A DNA stretch of 64,000 nt, taken from assembly GCA_028277745.1 (NCBI GenBank), contig JANQFR010000087.1:43300-107299 (forward strand), in the 5' to 3' direction. The notes under the pieces were generated by a model. The model did no database searches, was not told where the DNA came from, and saw only the letters and a list, made by a program, of their open reading frames with translations. Source of the DNA: Phycisphaeraceae bacterium. GTDB taxonomy: Bacteria > Planctomycetota > Phycisphaerae > Phycisphaerales > Phycisphaeraceae. Positions 17,801 to 27,165 of this stretch are shown piece after piece. Numbering within the stretch: the stretch's first letter is position 1; each line of letters opens with the position of its first letter. A program made the position numbers and the translations under genes.

Positions 17801-18544
17801 GTGCGCGCAAAGTTCGCCTTTACCTTGATCGAGCTCCTCGTCGTGATCTCGATCATCGCCCTTCTGGTCGGCATTTTGCTGCCGGTGCTGAGTTCGGCGC
17901 GTGTCCGCGGCCAGCAGTTGATCTCCGCCAACAACATGCGGCAGATCGGCTTGGCGATCCACATGTACCAGGACGAGTACGACGGGTGGTTCCCGCTGAC
18001 CTCCCACGGCAATACAAGCCGCTTGCAGGTGGCGTGGTTGTACGTGCTGGCGCCGTACCTGACCGACGCCGAACTGGTCCAGCACCCGCACACCTCGCAG
18101 ATGATCTGGGAGATCGGACCCGTCCGCGTCTGCCCCCGCGACCCCCAGGCCGATGAACGCATGGCCAACAGCGCGACCAGCTACATGCTCAACGAATGGG
18201 TGGCCGTTCCGTTCTATGGTCCCTCAGGGATCGATTGGTCGCAGTCCTACAACCGTCGGGACATGCTGGTGAAACCGAGCGACACCTACGTGATGTTCGT
18301 CAACGCGAACGACACGGCGGCACACATCACGGCCGACCACGCCCACTCACGCAGTTGGACCAGCTGGCCAGTCGTGGTCAACGACATCAGCACCGACCGC
18401 TACGGCGCGAACGGCTCACCACCCGATTTCCTCAACGGCAGCAGCAACTACTTGTTCGGGGATAACCACGTGGAGGAGATCCCGGCGCCAGAACTCAAAG
18501 CGTTAATCGATGCGGGGGTGAACTTCTCGCGCCCGCCGGAATGA
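17801..18544 (+). CDS. Prepilin-type N-terminal methylation domain protein
   Basis: This 247-residue protein has the type IV prepilin/pseudopilin leader VRAKFAFTLIELLVVISIIA, cut by prepilin peptidase before Phe and processed by the type II secretion or pilus machinery. The body is soluble and ends with a segment like LFGDNHVEEIP, similar to the H-x9-DG tail of planctomycete pseudopilin paralogues. I place the start at GTG 17801, because GGAGG at 17788-17792 is correctly spaced; upstream GTG codons are alternatives. A second family member lies at 44409-45206. Confidence 0.85.
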   Translation: MRAKFAFTLIELLVVISIIALLVGILLPVLSSARVRGQQLISANNMRQIGLAIHMYQDEYDGWFPLTSHGNTSRLQVAWLYVLAPYLTDAELVQHPHTSQMIWEIGPVRVCPRDPQADERMANSATSYMLNEWVAVPFYGPSGIDWSQSYNRRDMLVKPSDTYVMFVNANDTAAHITADHAHSRSWTSWPVVVNDISTDRYGANGSPPDFLNGSSNYLFGDNHVEEIPAPELKALIDAGVNFSRPPE

Positions 18545-18615
18545 AAAGTAAACAGGGCCGAGCCGACGGATCGCGTTGATCTGATCGGCCAGGCTCAAAG
18601 ACAGGAGATACTGTC

Positions 18616-19350
18616 ATGTTGGTTGGAAAATGGAGTGGGAGGCTTCTCCTGACAAGCCTCACCGTGGCCGGACTGATGGGCGTTTCAGCCCAGGCAACGC
18701 CCACGGTCGAATACAGCGCTGGCCACGCCGATATCGGCCTCGCTTACGAGAGCGGAGAGCTGGAGTTGCACTACCACTTCGGCGCCGGTGCGGTGCTCGA
18801 TGGCGTGACTTTGGTATCTGAAGATGAGGCTGATCCAGGCGAGGTGTATGTTCGCGTCGCTGATTCAACGCAGACGACAGGCACCGCCCTTTCGTTTCTA
18901 GGTAATGCCGATCCGTACTGGGCGTTGCCCCAAAACAACGTAGCTGGCCAGCCGTTTCTCGGGATCGCGGCTGAGGAGCTTTCAGGCAGTGAGTTCTCTT
19001 CGGCAAGTCTCGAGATGACGGGGTTCTCCGGTCCGGGGCAGTTCGCCTTATGGCAGTGGCCGAACAGCGCCTTCATGCAAACCGTTGACGGCATCAGTCC
19101 CAGCGATACGCTGCCCTTGGTTATCGGCGGGCACGACCACTTCAACTTTGGCTTCACCGCCGAGGGTGTTTACCAGGTCACCATCACGGCGACCGCCGAG
19201 TTGACGGGGGGCAGCACGGTGACCGACACCGAGACGTTCTGGTTCGTCGTCGGCGACAACACGGTCATCCCCGAGCCGGCTTCCCTCGCGCTGTTGGGCT
19301 TGGGCGGCGGCCTGGTGTTGATGCGGCGTCGTGCTTCGTCGAAGCGTTGA
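18616..19350 (+). CDS. PEP-CTERM protein with choice-of-anchor M domain
   Basis: The 244-residue exported protein has a signal peptide (about 1-27, ending VSAQA). Its body contains LELHYHFGAG and HDHFNFGFTAEGVYQVTITA, which match the choice-of-anchor M surface-protein domain. The C-terminus IPEPASLALLGLGGGLVLMRRR is a PEP-CTERM sorting signal, recognised by an exosortase that is not in this window. The protein is therefore probably displayed in the outer envelope or secreted with exopolysaccharide. A strong terminator follows at 19388. Confidence 0.88.
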   Translation: MLVGKWSGRLLLTSLTVAGLMGVSAQATPTVEYSAGHADIGLAYESGELELHYHFGAGAVLDGVTLVSEDEADPGEVYVRVADSTQTTGTALSFLGNADPYWALPQNNVAGQPFLGIAAEELSGSEFSSASLEMTGFSGPGQFALWQWPNSAFMQTVDGISPSDTLPLVIGGHDHFNFGFTAEGVYQVTITATAELTGGSTVTDTETFWFVVGDNTVIPEPASLALLGLGGGLVLMRRRASSKR

Positions 19351-19387
19351 AGCAAGGGGCCGGAGCATAGTTAGAGAGAGATAAAAA

Positions 19388-19424
19388 GCACCCGCGACCG
19401 GAAGCGGTCGCGGGTGCTTTCTTT
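19388..19424 (+). terminator. Intrinsic terminator after the PEP-CTERM gene
   Basis: A perfect 12-bp stem, GCACCCGCGACC and GGTCGCGGGTGC, closes a 6-base loop and is followed by TTTCTTT. It lies 37 bases after the PEP-CTERM stop and before the next gene start, so it should separate the two transcripts. Confidence 0.9.
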
Positions 19425-19439
19425 GGGAAAGCGTCAAGC

Positions 19440-21935
19440 GTGTCGAACCGATCGAGCCTCCTGTTCACCGGCGGTCTGCTGGTCGCCCTGTTGAGCGGGG
19501 CGGCGGCGCTGTCACACCAGTTGGTCTGGACACGACGGCTCATCGACCTGCTCGGCGCGAGCCACGCATCGGCGGCGCGGGTGTTCGGCTGCTTCTTCCT
19601 GGGTTTGGCGCTGGGTTCGGCCCTGGCCGCGTGGTGGTTGCCGCGGGTCCGTCGGCCTTGGCGCTGGGTGGCGGGGGCGGAACTGGGCATCGCGATCCTG
19701 AGCGTGCCGGCGTTAACGCTGCCGCATTGGACGGGCTGGCTTTGGCCGGCGGTGGGTATCGACGCCCTGGCGGGTTGGCCCGGCGGGTTGATCAAGGCGG
19801 CGGTGTCGGCGCTGGTCGTGATTCCCCCGGCCGTGGCGATGGGCACGACCCTGCCCTGGCTCGGGGCGGCGTTGCTGCACGGCAAGCGGACGCTGGGTCG
19901 CGAAGGGGTCTGGCTGTATGCGGTCAACACCGCCGGCGGCGTGGTGGGACTGGCCGGGGCGGTCCTGGTGGCGCTGCAGGCGCTCGGGGCGGCCGGGTCG
20001 ATGATCGCCGCGGCGATGCTCAACCTGCTCGCGGCGGCGCTGTGCCTCGGGTTCGATCGCGCTTCGACGATGACGCGCTATATCGAATCCGGGGACGCCA
20101 AACCGGTGGGCCACTCGGTGCTGTATCGGGCGCTGTTCATGGCGTTCTTCTCGGGGCTGGGCATCCTCGCCTTCGAGGTCGCGGCGCTCCAGGTGCTGAT
20201 GCTGGTCGCGCCGCTTTCGTTTTACGCTCCGGCGGCGATCCTCATCGTCGCGATCCTGATGCTGGCGATCGGGGCCGCCATGACGCCGATGCTGACCGCC
20301 TGGCTCGGTCGCGCTCGGTCCCTGCTGCCGTGGACGGCGGGCGCCACCGGCATCGCGCTGGTCCTGACGCCCGGCCTCTTCTTCATGGTCGTCGAACAGT
20401 CGGGGGGATTGACGCCCAAGCCGGTATTCGGGCAGTGGGTGCTGGCCTTGCTGCTCCTGGCTGGCATGGTGCTGGGGCCGGCGTTGCTGCTCGCCGGGCT
20501 CATCTTCCCGCTCACCTGCTCGATGCTCAGCCGGGACGGTGGTGATGCTTCAGGCCGACGGTGGGGCTGGCTTCTCGCGGTCAACGGCCTGGGAGGCTTG
20601 ATCGGCGCGGAACTGACGTACCGCGTGCTCCTTCCGCAACTCGGTCCGCACGCGGCGATTGGGATGCTTGGAGTGGGCTACCTGGTCATCGGCGGCGGGC
20701 TGGCGGTGTGGCAGCGACGGCGCCTGCCATCGCTCGCCTTGCTCGGCGGCGCCGCTGCCGCGGTCGTGGCGGTCGTGGCGTGGGTCTGGCCCATGCCGAC
20801 GATCAATCCGCACCTGAACTTCACCGTGGTGGAGCATCGCACCGGTCGAGAGGGCTCGGTGGCGGTGATCGAGAAGGACGGCTTTGGCCGCGCGATCCTG
20901 CTGTCTAACCAGTACATGCTCGGCGGGACCGAGGCGCGGTGGGATCAGGAGCGCCAAGCCCTGCTCCCGCTGGCGTTGCACCCACGCCCCGCTCAGGTCG
21001 GCTTCATCGGCGTGGCGACGGGCATCACACCCGGAGCTGCGATCGACGTCCCAGGTGTAGAAGACATCACGATGATCGAGCTTTCACCGATCGTCGCCGA
21101 CTTCGCCCAACGGCACTTTGCGGATTTCAACCACGGCGTCGTGGGGCGCGACCGCGTTCGCATGATCGTCGACGACGGGCGCACCGCGATCGCCGCGATG
21201 CCGGACGCGTTTGATGTGCTCGTGGGCGATCTTTTCCTGCCGTGGGGCCCTGGCGAAGCACGGCTTTACTCTCGCGAACATTTCGAGGCCGCGAGGCGTT
21301 CACTCAAGACCGGCGGTGTCTTCTGTCAGTGGTTGGCCATGTATCAACTGACGCCCGAGCATTTCGGCATCATCGCCGATACCTTCGCGGCGGTCTTCGA
21401 TGAAGTGCACCTGTTTCAGGTTGGCTTCAACACACAGAGGCCGGCCCTTGCCCTCGTCGGCGTGCGCGATGGAGAACTCGACTGGCGCACCATACAAACC
21501 CGCATCGCTGCCATGGCTAGTCAAAACCAGCAGGACCCGTTGATGGCCCACCATGGGGGGCCGGGTTTGCTTTACCTCGGACGATACACGCCCAACGGTC
21601 AACATCTGAACACGCTCGACAACATGCGCGTTGAACTGCTCGCCGGCCGGGAACGGGTCACCGGTCATCCCGGAGCGAAATACTTCTTCGGCGCGCGATG
21701 GGTCAAGTTCGTCCGTGGACGAGCAGCGGAGATTCCCCGCACCCATCCGCTCTACGACTCCGCGACAGCCGGGGCGCTGCTGACCCTCTGGGAACAACGG
21801 GCTCAGCTCCCGCCCGATGCGAGCAAGGCATTGGCTGCGGACCTGCGCGCCATGCTCCGATCGCTCGGCATCTTTTTCGCGGACGGGCCCGGGATCGACC
21901 GTTGGCCCGGGGACATCTCGTGGACCAATCAATAA
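19440..21935 (+). CDS. Fused polytopic membrane and spermidine synthase-like protein
   Basis: The 831-residue protein has a large N-terminal membrane region (about residues 8-450) with repeated hydrophobic spans, including FFLGLALGSALAAWWLP and WLYAVNTAGGVVGLAGAVLVA, typical of fused MFS/spermidine synthase proteins. The C-terminal part is a Rossmann methyltransferase-like spermidine synthase domain, with VGFIGVATGITPGAA, an acidic strand end in DITMIELSP, and RVRMIVDDGRTAI then FDVLVGDLFLPW. Such proteins are predicted aminopropyltransferase-like enzymes, but their true substrate is unsettled. The GTG at 19440 is the start and lies just past the terminator. Confidence 0.85.
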   Translation: MSNRSSLLFTGGLLVALLSGAAALSHQLVWTRRLIDLLGASHASAARVFGCFFLGLALGSALAAWWLPRVRRPWRWVAGAELGIAILSVPALTLPHWTGWLWPAVGIDALAGWPGGLIKAAVSALVVIPPAVAMGTTLPWLGAALLHGKRTLGREGVWLYAVNTAGGVVGLAGAVLVALQALGAAGSMIAAAMLNLLAAALCLGFDRASTMTRYIESGDAKPVGHSVLYRALFMAFFSGLGILAFEVAALQVLMLVAPLSFYAPAAILIVAILMLAIGAAMTPMLTAWLGRARSLLPWTAGATGIALVLTPGLFFMVVEQSGGLTPKPVFGQWVLALLLLAGMVLGPALLLAGLIFPLTCSMLSRDGGDASGRRWGWLLAVNGLGGLIGAELTYRVLLPQLGPHAAIGMLGVGYLVIGGGLAVWQRRRLPSLALLGGAAAAVVAVVAWVWPMPTINPHLNFTVVEHRTGREGSVAVIEKDGFGRAILLSNQYMLGGTEARWDQERQALLPLALHPRPAQVGFIGVATGITPGAAIDVPGVEDITMIELSPIVADFAQRHFADFNHGVVGRDRVRMIVDDGRTAIAAMPDAFDVLVGDLFLPWGPGEARLYSREHFEAARRSLKTGGVFCQWLAMYQLTPEHFGIIADTFAAVFDEVHLFQVGFNTQRPALALVGVRDGELDWRTIQTRIAAMASQNQQDPLMAHHGGPGLLYLGRYTPNGQHLNTLDNMRVELLAGRERVTGHPGAKYFFGARWVKFVRGRAAEIPRTHPLYDSATAGALLTLWEQRAQLPPDASKALAADLRAMLRSLGIFFADGPGIDRWPGDISWTNQ

Positions 21936-21971
21936 CACACGCACAAGGACATACGCATGCCCGAGAAAAGA

Positions 21972-22012
21972 AAAACCCGCAAGATCATTTTTGATTTGAG
22001 CTTGCGGGTTTT
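21972..22012 (-). terminator. Bidirectional intrinsic terminator
   Basis: AAAACCCGCAAG (21972-21983) pairs perfectly with CTTGCGGGTTTT (22001-22012) around a 17-base loop. Runs of A and T on the two sides allow termination in both directions. It lies between the plus-strand spermidine synthase-like gene and the minus-strand tmRNA, and so can end both transcripts. Confidence 0.88.
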
Positions 22013-22028
22013 CTGAAATTGGAACCAA

Positions 22029-22409
22029 TGGAGCCGGGGGGAGTCGAACCCCCGTGCCGGAACAGTCAACACACGGTTTCTACGCGCATAGTCGTCGATT
22101 TGATCTCAACCCCCCGCCGGCCAACGACAGCCTGTGGGGGGTCCAGCCAAAGTAAGGTTTAATCCGCGGGCGCTGTGGCGCCGCCGTTGGACGAGTCTGC
22201 TGGTCATTCATCGCCCGCCCGCCGCAGACGAGCCGACGGGCGATGTGCTGCCTTGAATCAGGCGGCGAGACGCACCGGGCTGTCAAAGCCGATGCGACCA
22301 GCGATGTTATCGTTGGCATTTGAAGGTTTGCACGTGGATTAACGAGGCCAACGTGCACCTCGGCGCGCGGCCGTGAGCCTTCCCTGTCCGGTCGATACCG
22401 GTCGGCCCC
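22029..22409 (-). ncRNA. ssrA: tmRNA (SsrA) with a 19-residue tag
   Basis: tmRNA rescues stalled ribosomes and tags their products for proteolysis. On the minus strand the 5' end GGGGCCG (from 22409) pairs with CGGCTCC near the 3' end, and the T arm GGGGG-TTCGACT-CCCCC is present. CCA is not encoded after the discriminator A at 22029. The tag reading frame runs from 22317 to the TGA at 22258 and encodes ANDNIAGRIGFDSPVRLAA. It starts with the same A-N-D as the E. coli tag and ends in the canonical LAA, but is about twice the usual length. The RNA is a standard one-piece form of about 381 nt. Confidence 0.93.
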
Positions 22410-22537
22410 AGTTGTCAATGAGCAGTACTCCATTTTATCGTCGGTTTTGAGCGGGGTCTAGAGCCGGGGGCCGGCCACGGGGAACGCGGCCGGCCGGTCG
22501 TGCTACACTTCCACGCCCGACCCGTTGAGACCCAGCC

Positions 22538-25291
22538 GTGCCGCCCCGTACTTCCTCGCCTCAGACGCCCCCCCTGACGGACCAGCCCCTGCGGCGGGAC
22601 GTGCGGACGCTGGGGTTCGAGCTGGGCCACACGCTGCGCGACCTGGCGGGCGACGACCTCTACCACCTGGTGGAGCAGGTTCGGCACCTGGCCAAGCAGC
22701 GTCGTCTCGGCGACGCCGACGCCGACGGTCAGCTCCGCGATCGCCTCGCCGGCATGACGCTCGACGAGCTGGGCGACCTGATCCGCGCCAACGCGAGTTT
22801 TTTCGACCTGGCCAACCTAGCCGAGGACCGCCACCGGGTCCGGGTCCTTCGGCGGCGGGAGCTGGAGGAGCACCCCGACCCGCGGCGGGAATCCATCGGC
22901 GACGCGATCGCGACGCTCCACGCCAAAAGCCGGTCCATCGAAAAGGTCGGCCGCCTGATCGACGCCCTGGGGATCGAGCTGGTCTTCACCGCCCACCCGA
23001 CCGAAGCCAAACGCCGCACGGTCCGCAACACGCTCAAGCGGCTGCGGCAGGACCTGATCGACCTCGACACCCCGGACCTGCTGCCCCGTGAACGCGACGC
23101 TTTGCTGTCGCGGATCAAGGGCGACCTGGCCTGCCTCTGGGACACCGACGCCCTGCGGCCCGAGAAGCCGACGGTCATGGAAGAGGTCCAACGCGGCCTG
23201 TTCGTGCTCGACCCGCTGTGGGACACGATCCCTGCGCTCTACCGCAACCTCCGCCGGGCGCTGGCGACGTATTACCCGGGCCACCGACTGGACCCGCCGG
23301 TCTTCCTCCGCTTCGGCTCGTGGATCGGAGGCGACCGCGACGGCAACCCGTTTGTCACCGCTGAGGTCACCCAGCGCACCCTCCGGCTTCTGCGTCAGCG
23401 CACCGTCGAGAAGCACCTGGACCAATGCGCCCGGCTGATGGCGGTCCTGAGCATTTCCGACCAGCGCCACGCGGTCAGCGCCGAACTGATCGAGGGCGTG
23501 GAACGCGCCGCCTCCCGGTGGCCGGACCTTGCGGAGAGCATCGCCCGCGCAAACCCGCACGAGAAGTACCGCCACTTCCTCCGCGTCATCCGCCACCGCC
23601 TGCGCGCGACCGCCGACGCCGACCCGTACGCCCCGCTGCCCGACGCGGCGTACCGTTCGCACCACGACCTGCTGGACGACCTGCAGCGGATCGCCGACAG
23701 CCTGCGGGACAACGCCCATCATCACCTGGCCGACGGCGAGGTGCGGGACTGGATCGATCGGACCCGCGTGTTCGGGCTGCACTTCGCCCGGCTGGACATC
23801 CGGGAGGACTCGCGCCGGCTCAACGCCGCGGTCGCCGAGGTCATGGCCGCCCTCGACCGCCACCCCGCTTACCTCGACGCGGATGAATCGCTGAAGCAGT
23901 CCCTCCTGACGCAGGCGCCGCCCGACGCGCCGCTGGACCGCGGCGGCCTTTCCGACGACGCCCGCGAGACGCTCGCCCTGTTCGACCTGCTGCAAAGCAC
24001 GGCCAACACCGGCGCGGCCGACGCGTTGGGGGTGTTCATCATCAGCATGACCCACCGGCCCAGCGATGCGTTGGCGGTGCTTTTCCTCTCGCGCGTCTCG
24101 GCCCGATCCGCCGACGCGTTCGTGCCGCCGATCGTGCCGCTGTTCGAGACCATCCGGGACCTGCACCACGCTCACGAAACGCTCGATCAGTTGCTGGGGT
24201 GCCCGCCGTTCGCCGACCTGGTGGCCCAGCAAGGCGGACGGGTCACCTGCATGGTGGGCTACTCCGACTCGACCAAAGACGGGGGCTACCTGTCGGCCAA
24301 CGTGCAGCTCTTCAGCGCGCAGCGCCGCCTCGCCGAGACGGCCGGGCGGCACGGCGTGGAGCTGGAGGTCTTCCACGGGCGCGGCGGTTCGCTGGGCCGG
24401 GGCGGCGGGCCCGCCGCGCGCGGCATCCTCTCGCTGCCCGCGGACTCGATCACCGGCAAGATCCGCATCACCGAGCAGGGGGAGGTCCTGGCCGAGCGGT
24501 ATGACGACCCCCAGATCGCGCTGCGGCACCTGGAGCAGGTGACCTGGGCCACGCTGCTGATCACCGACCGCCACACCGAGCCGGTCGATGATCCGCAGTG
24601 GTCCGAGACGGTCGACCGCGCCGCCGAAACGGCGCGGCGCCGATACCTTGCGTTCAAGGAAGACCCGGCGTTCCTGGATTTCTTTTCGTTCGCCACGCCG
24701 ATCGACTCGATCGAGTCGCTGCCGATCGGCTCCCGCCCCGCGCGACGGCGCGGCGCCCGGTCGCTCGAAACGCTACGCGCCATCCCCTACACGTTCGCGT
24801 GGACCCAGAACCGCTCGCTGTTGACGGGCTATTACGGGCTGGGCGCGGCGCTGCACGCCGCGGCCGACGGCGACTGGTCCCGGCTGCAGGCGATGTACGA
24901 CGGCTGGCCGTTTTTCCGGGCCGTGATCGACAACGCCGAGTTGGCGCTGGCCAAGGCCGACCCGGGCATTGTCGCGCTCTACACCGAGCTGATCCCCGAC
25001 CGCGAAGCGGCGGCCCGCGTGCTGAACCTCTACCGCGCCGAATACGACACCGCCCGCTCGGCGGTCCTGGCGGTCACCCGGCGCGGCGAACTGCTTGACG
25101 GCATCCCCTGGCTGCAACACTCGATCCGGGTCCGCAACCCCTACGTGGACACAATCAACCTGGTCCAGGTCGAGTTGATGCGGCGCCGGGCGGCGGCGGC
25201 CGACCTGGGCGAGAACGAACGCCAACGGCTCGAAGACCTGCTGCGGGTGTCGGTCCAGGGCGTCGCCGCGGGGCTGCGCACCACCGGTTAA
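22538..25291 (+). CDS. ppc: Phosphoenolpyruvate carboxylase
   Basis: Ppc converts PEP and bicarbonate to oxaloacetate, refilling the TCA cycle. The 917-residue length matches bacterial enzymes. The catalytic His lies in FTAHPTEAKRRTV (His153), the substrate-binding motif is GGDRDGNPFVT near 265, and MVGYSDSTKDGGY lies near 575. The glycine-rich FHGRGGSLGRGGGP is near 615, and the C-terminus RNPYVDTINLVQVELMRR is the usual ending. The start is GTG at 22538, as no in-frame ATG gives a better N-terminus. Its TAA shares bases with the convergent pyrF stop. Confidence 0.97.
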   Translation: MPPRTSSPQTPPLTDQPLRRDVRTLGFELGHTLRDLAGDDLYHLVEQVRHLAKQRRLGDADADGQLRDRLAGMTLDELGDLIRANASFFDLANLAEDRHRVRVLRRRELEEHPDPRRESIGDAIATLHAKSRSIEKVGRLIDALGIELVFTAHPTEAKRRTVRNTLKRLRQDLIDLDTPDLLPRERDALLSRIKGDLACLWDTDALRPEKPTVMEEVQRGLFVLDPLWDTIPALYRNLRRALATYYPGHRLDPPVFLRFGSWIGGDRDGNPFVTAEVTQRTLRLLRQRTVEKHLDQCARLMAVLSISDQRHAVSAELIEGVERAASRWPDLAESIARANPHEKYRHFLRVIRHRLRATADADPYAPLPDAAYRSHHDLLDDLQRIADSLRDNAHHHLADGEVRDWIDRTRVFGLHFARLDIREDSRRLNAAVAEVMAALDRHPAYLDADESLKQSLLTQAPPDAPLDRGGLSDDARETLALFDLLQSTANTGAADALGVFIISMTHRPSDALAVLFLSRVSARSADAFVPPIVPLFETIRDLHHAHETLDQLLGCPPFADLVAQQGGRVTCMVGYSDSTKDGGYLSANVQLFSAQRRLAETAGRHGVELEVFHGRGGSLGRGGGPAARGILSLPADSITGKIRITEQGEVLAERYDDPQIALRHLEQVTWATLLITDRHTEPVDDPQWSETVDRAAETARRRYLAFKEDPAFLDFFSFATPIDSIESLPIGSRPARRRGARSLETLRAIPYTFAWTQNRSLLTGYYGLGAALHAAADGDWSRLQAMYDGWPFFRAVIDNAELALAKADPGIVALYTELIPDREAAARVLNLYRAEYDTARSAVLAVTRRGELLDGIPWLQHSIRVRNPYVDTINLVQVELMRRRAAAADLGENERQRLEDLLRVSVQGVAAGLRTTG

Positions 25292-26148
25292 CGCGAAAGG
25301 ACGCCGGCGATGTCGTCGCGAAGCTTCACCGCCGCCGAGCGGACGGCGTCTTGCCAATCGGCGGCGTCCGGGTCGAACGCATAGATCACCGACCGGCTCG
25401 CGGTGATGATCGCGCCCCTGCGGTCTTTGTTGAAGCAGGCTTTCACGTCTTCGGCCGTGCCGCCCTGGGCGCCGAAGCCGGGGACGAGAAAGACCTGGCG
25501 CGGCATGCGCGCCCGCAGGGCGTCGGCGTCGGCGGGCTTGGTGGCGCCGACGACCGCGCCCAACGCCGAGTAACCCGAGGCGCCCACGCAGGTCTCGCCG
25601 AGTTCGGCGACGATGTCCGCGACCGCCTCGCCCACGCGGCGGCCGTCTTCGAGCTTCAGCGATTGCAGCGCGTCGCCGCCGGGGTTGCTGGTGCGCACGA
25701 GGGCGAACAGGCCCTTGCCGTCACGTTTGGCGACATCCACGAACGGCTCCAGCCCGTCGGAGCCGAGGTAGGTATTGACGGTCAAGGCGTCAGCCCCGTC
25801 GCCCGCGAGCAGGCCGGCGGCGTAGTGAGCCGAGCTCGTGCCGATGTCGCCGCGTTTGGCGTCGGCGATGACGATCAGGCCGTGGGTTTTGGCGGCGTCG
25901 AGCACGCGCTCATAGGCGCGCCAGCCCTCACCGCCGTAGCGTTCGAAGCACGCGAGTTGCGGCTTCACCGCGGGGACCACGCCCGCCGCGGCCTCAACGA
26001 TCCCGACGCCGAACGCCGCGATCCGCTCGGCCGGCTCGCCCCGCAGCGCAGCGGGCAGACGCTCCAGCACCGGGTCGATCCCGACGCATACCGGGGCGCC
26101 GGCCGCGTCGCACGCCGCCCACAAACGATCAGCAAAGTGTTCAGCCAT
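25288..26148 (-). CDS. pyrF: Orotidine 5'-phosphate decarboxylase (type 2)
   Basis: PyrF makes UMP, the last step of pyrimidine synthesis. The 286-residue protein is the longer type 2 (PyrF-like subfamily 2) form. It opens with CVGIDPVLERLP and carries the catalytic DAKRGDIG at 96-103 (Asp96, Lys98, Asp101). Other landmarks are NTYLGSDGLEPF and LVPGFGAQGGTAEDV near the phosphate site. The tail of the gene meets ppc tail to tail at the shared TTAA. It lies 15 bases after the ABC transporter permease on the same strand, so it may be the last gene of that transcript. Confidence 0.96.
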   Translation of the reverse strand: MAEHFADRLWAACDAAGAPVCVGIDPVLERLPAALRGEPAERIAAFGVGIVEAAAGVVPAVKPQLACFERYGGEGWRAYERVLDAAKTHGLIVIADAKRGDIGTSSAHYAAGLLAGDGADALTVNTYLGSDGLEPFVDVAKRDGKGLFALVRTSNPGGDALQSLKLEDGRRVGEAVADIVAELGETCVGASGYSALGAVVGATKPADADALRARMPRQVFLVPGFGAQGGTAEDVKACFNKDRRGAIITASRSVIYAFDPDAADWQDAVRSAAVKLRDDIAGVLSR

Positions 26149-26163
26149 CTCTTGCCTGACCTT

Positions 26164-27165
26164 TCATTCGTAGCCCCGCCCGAGTTTGGGCCGCAGCATC
26201 CACAGGAACGTCGGCCCGCCGAGGATCGCGGTGAAGATCCCGATCGGGAGCAGGCCGAAGCCCGGGTTGGCGAACGCGATCAGCGACGCGACGGTGTCCG
26301 CGGCGACGATCAGCGCCGCCCCCAGAAGCGCCGAGCCGATCAACAGTGGGCGGTGGCTCGGCCCCAACGCCAGCCGCGCCACGTGCGGGCAGACCAGGCC
26401 CACGAAAGCGATGGGCCCGGCCAGCACGACCGCCCCCGCCGCCAGGGCCCCCGCGGTCACGAACAACACCGTACGCAGGGCCGCCAGGTGGACCCCCACG
26501 CTCTTGGCCTCGGCTTCGGATAATGTCGCTGCGTCCATGGCCCGCCCCAGCACCATCAGCAGCGCCAGGCCCAGCCCGGTCATCGCGGCGACCAGCGTCA
26601 CGGTCTGCCCGGCGGCGCCCTCGTGCAGGAACCCCATCATCCACTGGGCCAGGTCGTCCCGCACGCCGCCGGGGCCGATCATGTAGTTGACCAGCATGAT
26701 CACCGCGCCGTTGATGGTGCTGAGCACCACGCCGGTGAGCAGGAGGCCCACGGGGTCGATGATGCCGCGGCGCCTCCCGGCGGCGAAGACGATGGCCATG
26801 CTCGCCCCGGCGCCGATGAGCGCCCCGAACGTCTGCCCGCCGCCGACCTGCCATGCCAGCAGGTGGACGAGATACGCCTGCAGCATGATCCCGGCGCCCG
26901 CGCCGGTCGACAGGCCGAGGATAAACGGCTCGGCCAGCGGGTTGCGCAGCAACGCCTGCAGCGCCACGCCGCTCACCGCCAACGCCGCGCCGACCGTCAG
27001 GCCGATCGTCAGCCGATGCCAGCGCGCCGCCCAGATGTCGGCGGCGTGCTCCCCCGATGGAAACCCCACGGTGGAGCTGCCGACCCAGAGCCGCGCCGCC
27101 TCGGCCAGCAGCAGGACGAGCGCCATCACCGCCAACCAGATAAGCGTCGATCGTTGCGCAGTCAA
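26164..27165 (-). CDS. FecCD/BtuC-type ABC transporter permease
   Basis: The 333-residue integral membrane protein belongs to the permeases that import iron-siderophores, heme or vitamin B12. Family motifs are ALAVSGVALQALLRNPLAEPFILGLS near 60-85, a coupling region with GVHLAALRT, and GPIAFVGLVCPHVARL near 250, followed by GIFTAILGGPTFL. About ten membrane spans fit the hydrophobicity. It overlaps the upstream binding-protein gene by 4 bases (ATGA). The matching ATP-binding subunit is absent from this cluster and would have to be encoded elsewhere. Confidence 0.93.
   Translation of the reverse strand: MTAQRSTLIWLAVMALVLLLAEAARLWVGSSTVGFPSGEHAADIWAARWHRLTIGLTVGAALAVSGVALQALLRNPLAEPFILGLSTGAGAGIMLQAYLVHLLAWQVGGGQTFGALIGAGASMAIVFAAGRRRGIIDPVGLLLTGVVLSTINGAVIMLVNYMIGPGGVRDDLAQWMMGFLHEGAAGQTVTLVAAMTGLGLALLMVLGRAMDAATLSEAEAKSVGVHLAALRTVLFVTAGALAAGAVVLAGPIAFVGLVCPHVARLALGPSHRPLLIGSALLGAALIVAADTVASLIAFANPGFGLLPIGIFTAILGGPTFLWMLRPKLGRGYE

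Noticed and set aside
17797..17803. Earlier GTG starts for the prepilin-like gene
   Set aside because: Spacing from GGAGG favours GTG 17801, though 17792 or 17798 cannot be excluded.
26141..26854. 237-residue minus-strand ORF in the permease gene
   Set aside because: Another frame of the FecCD permease; Arg/Gly-rich and without features.
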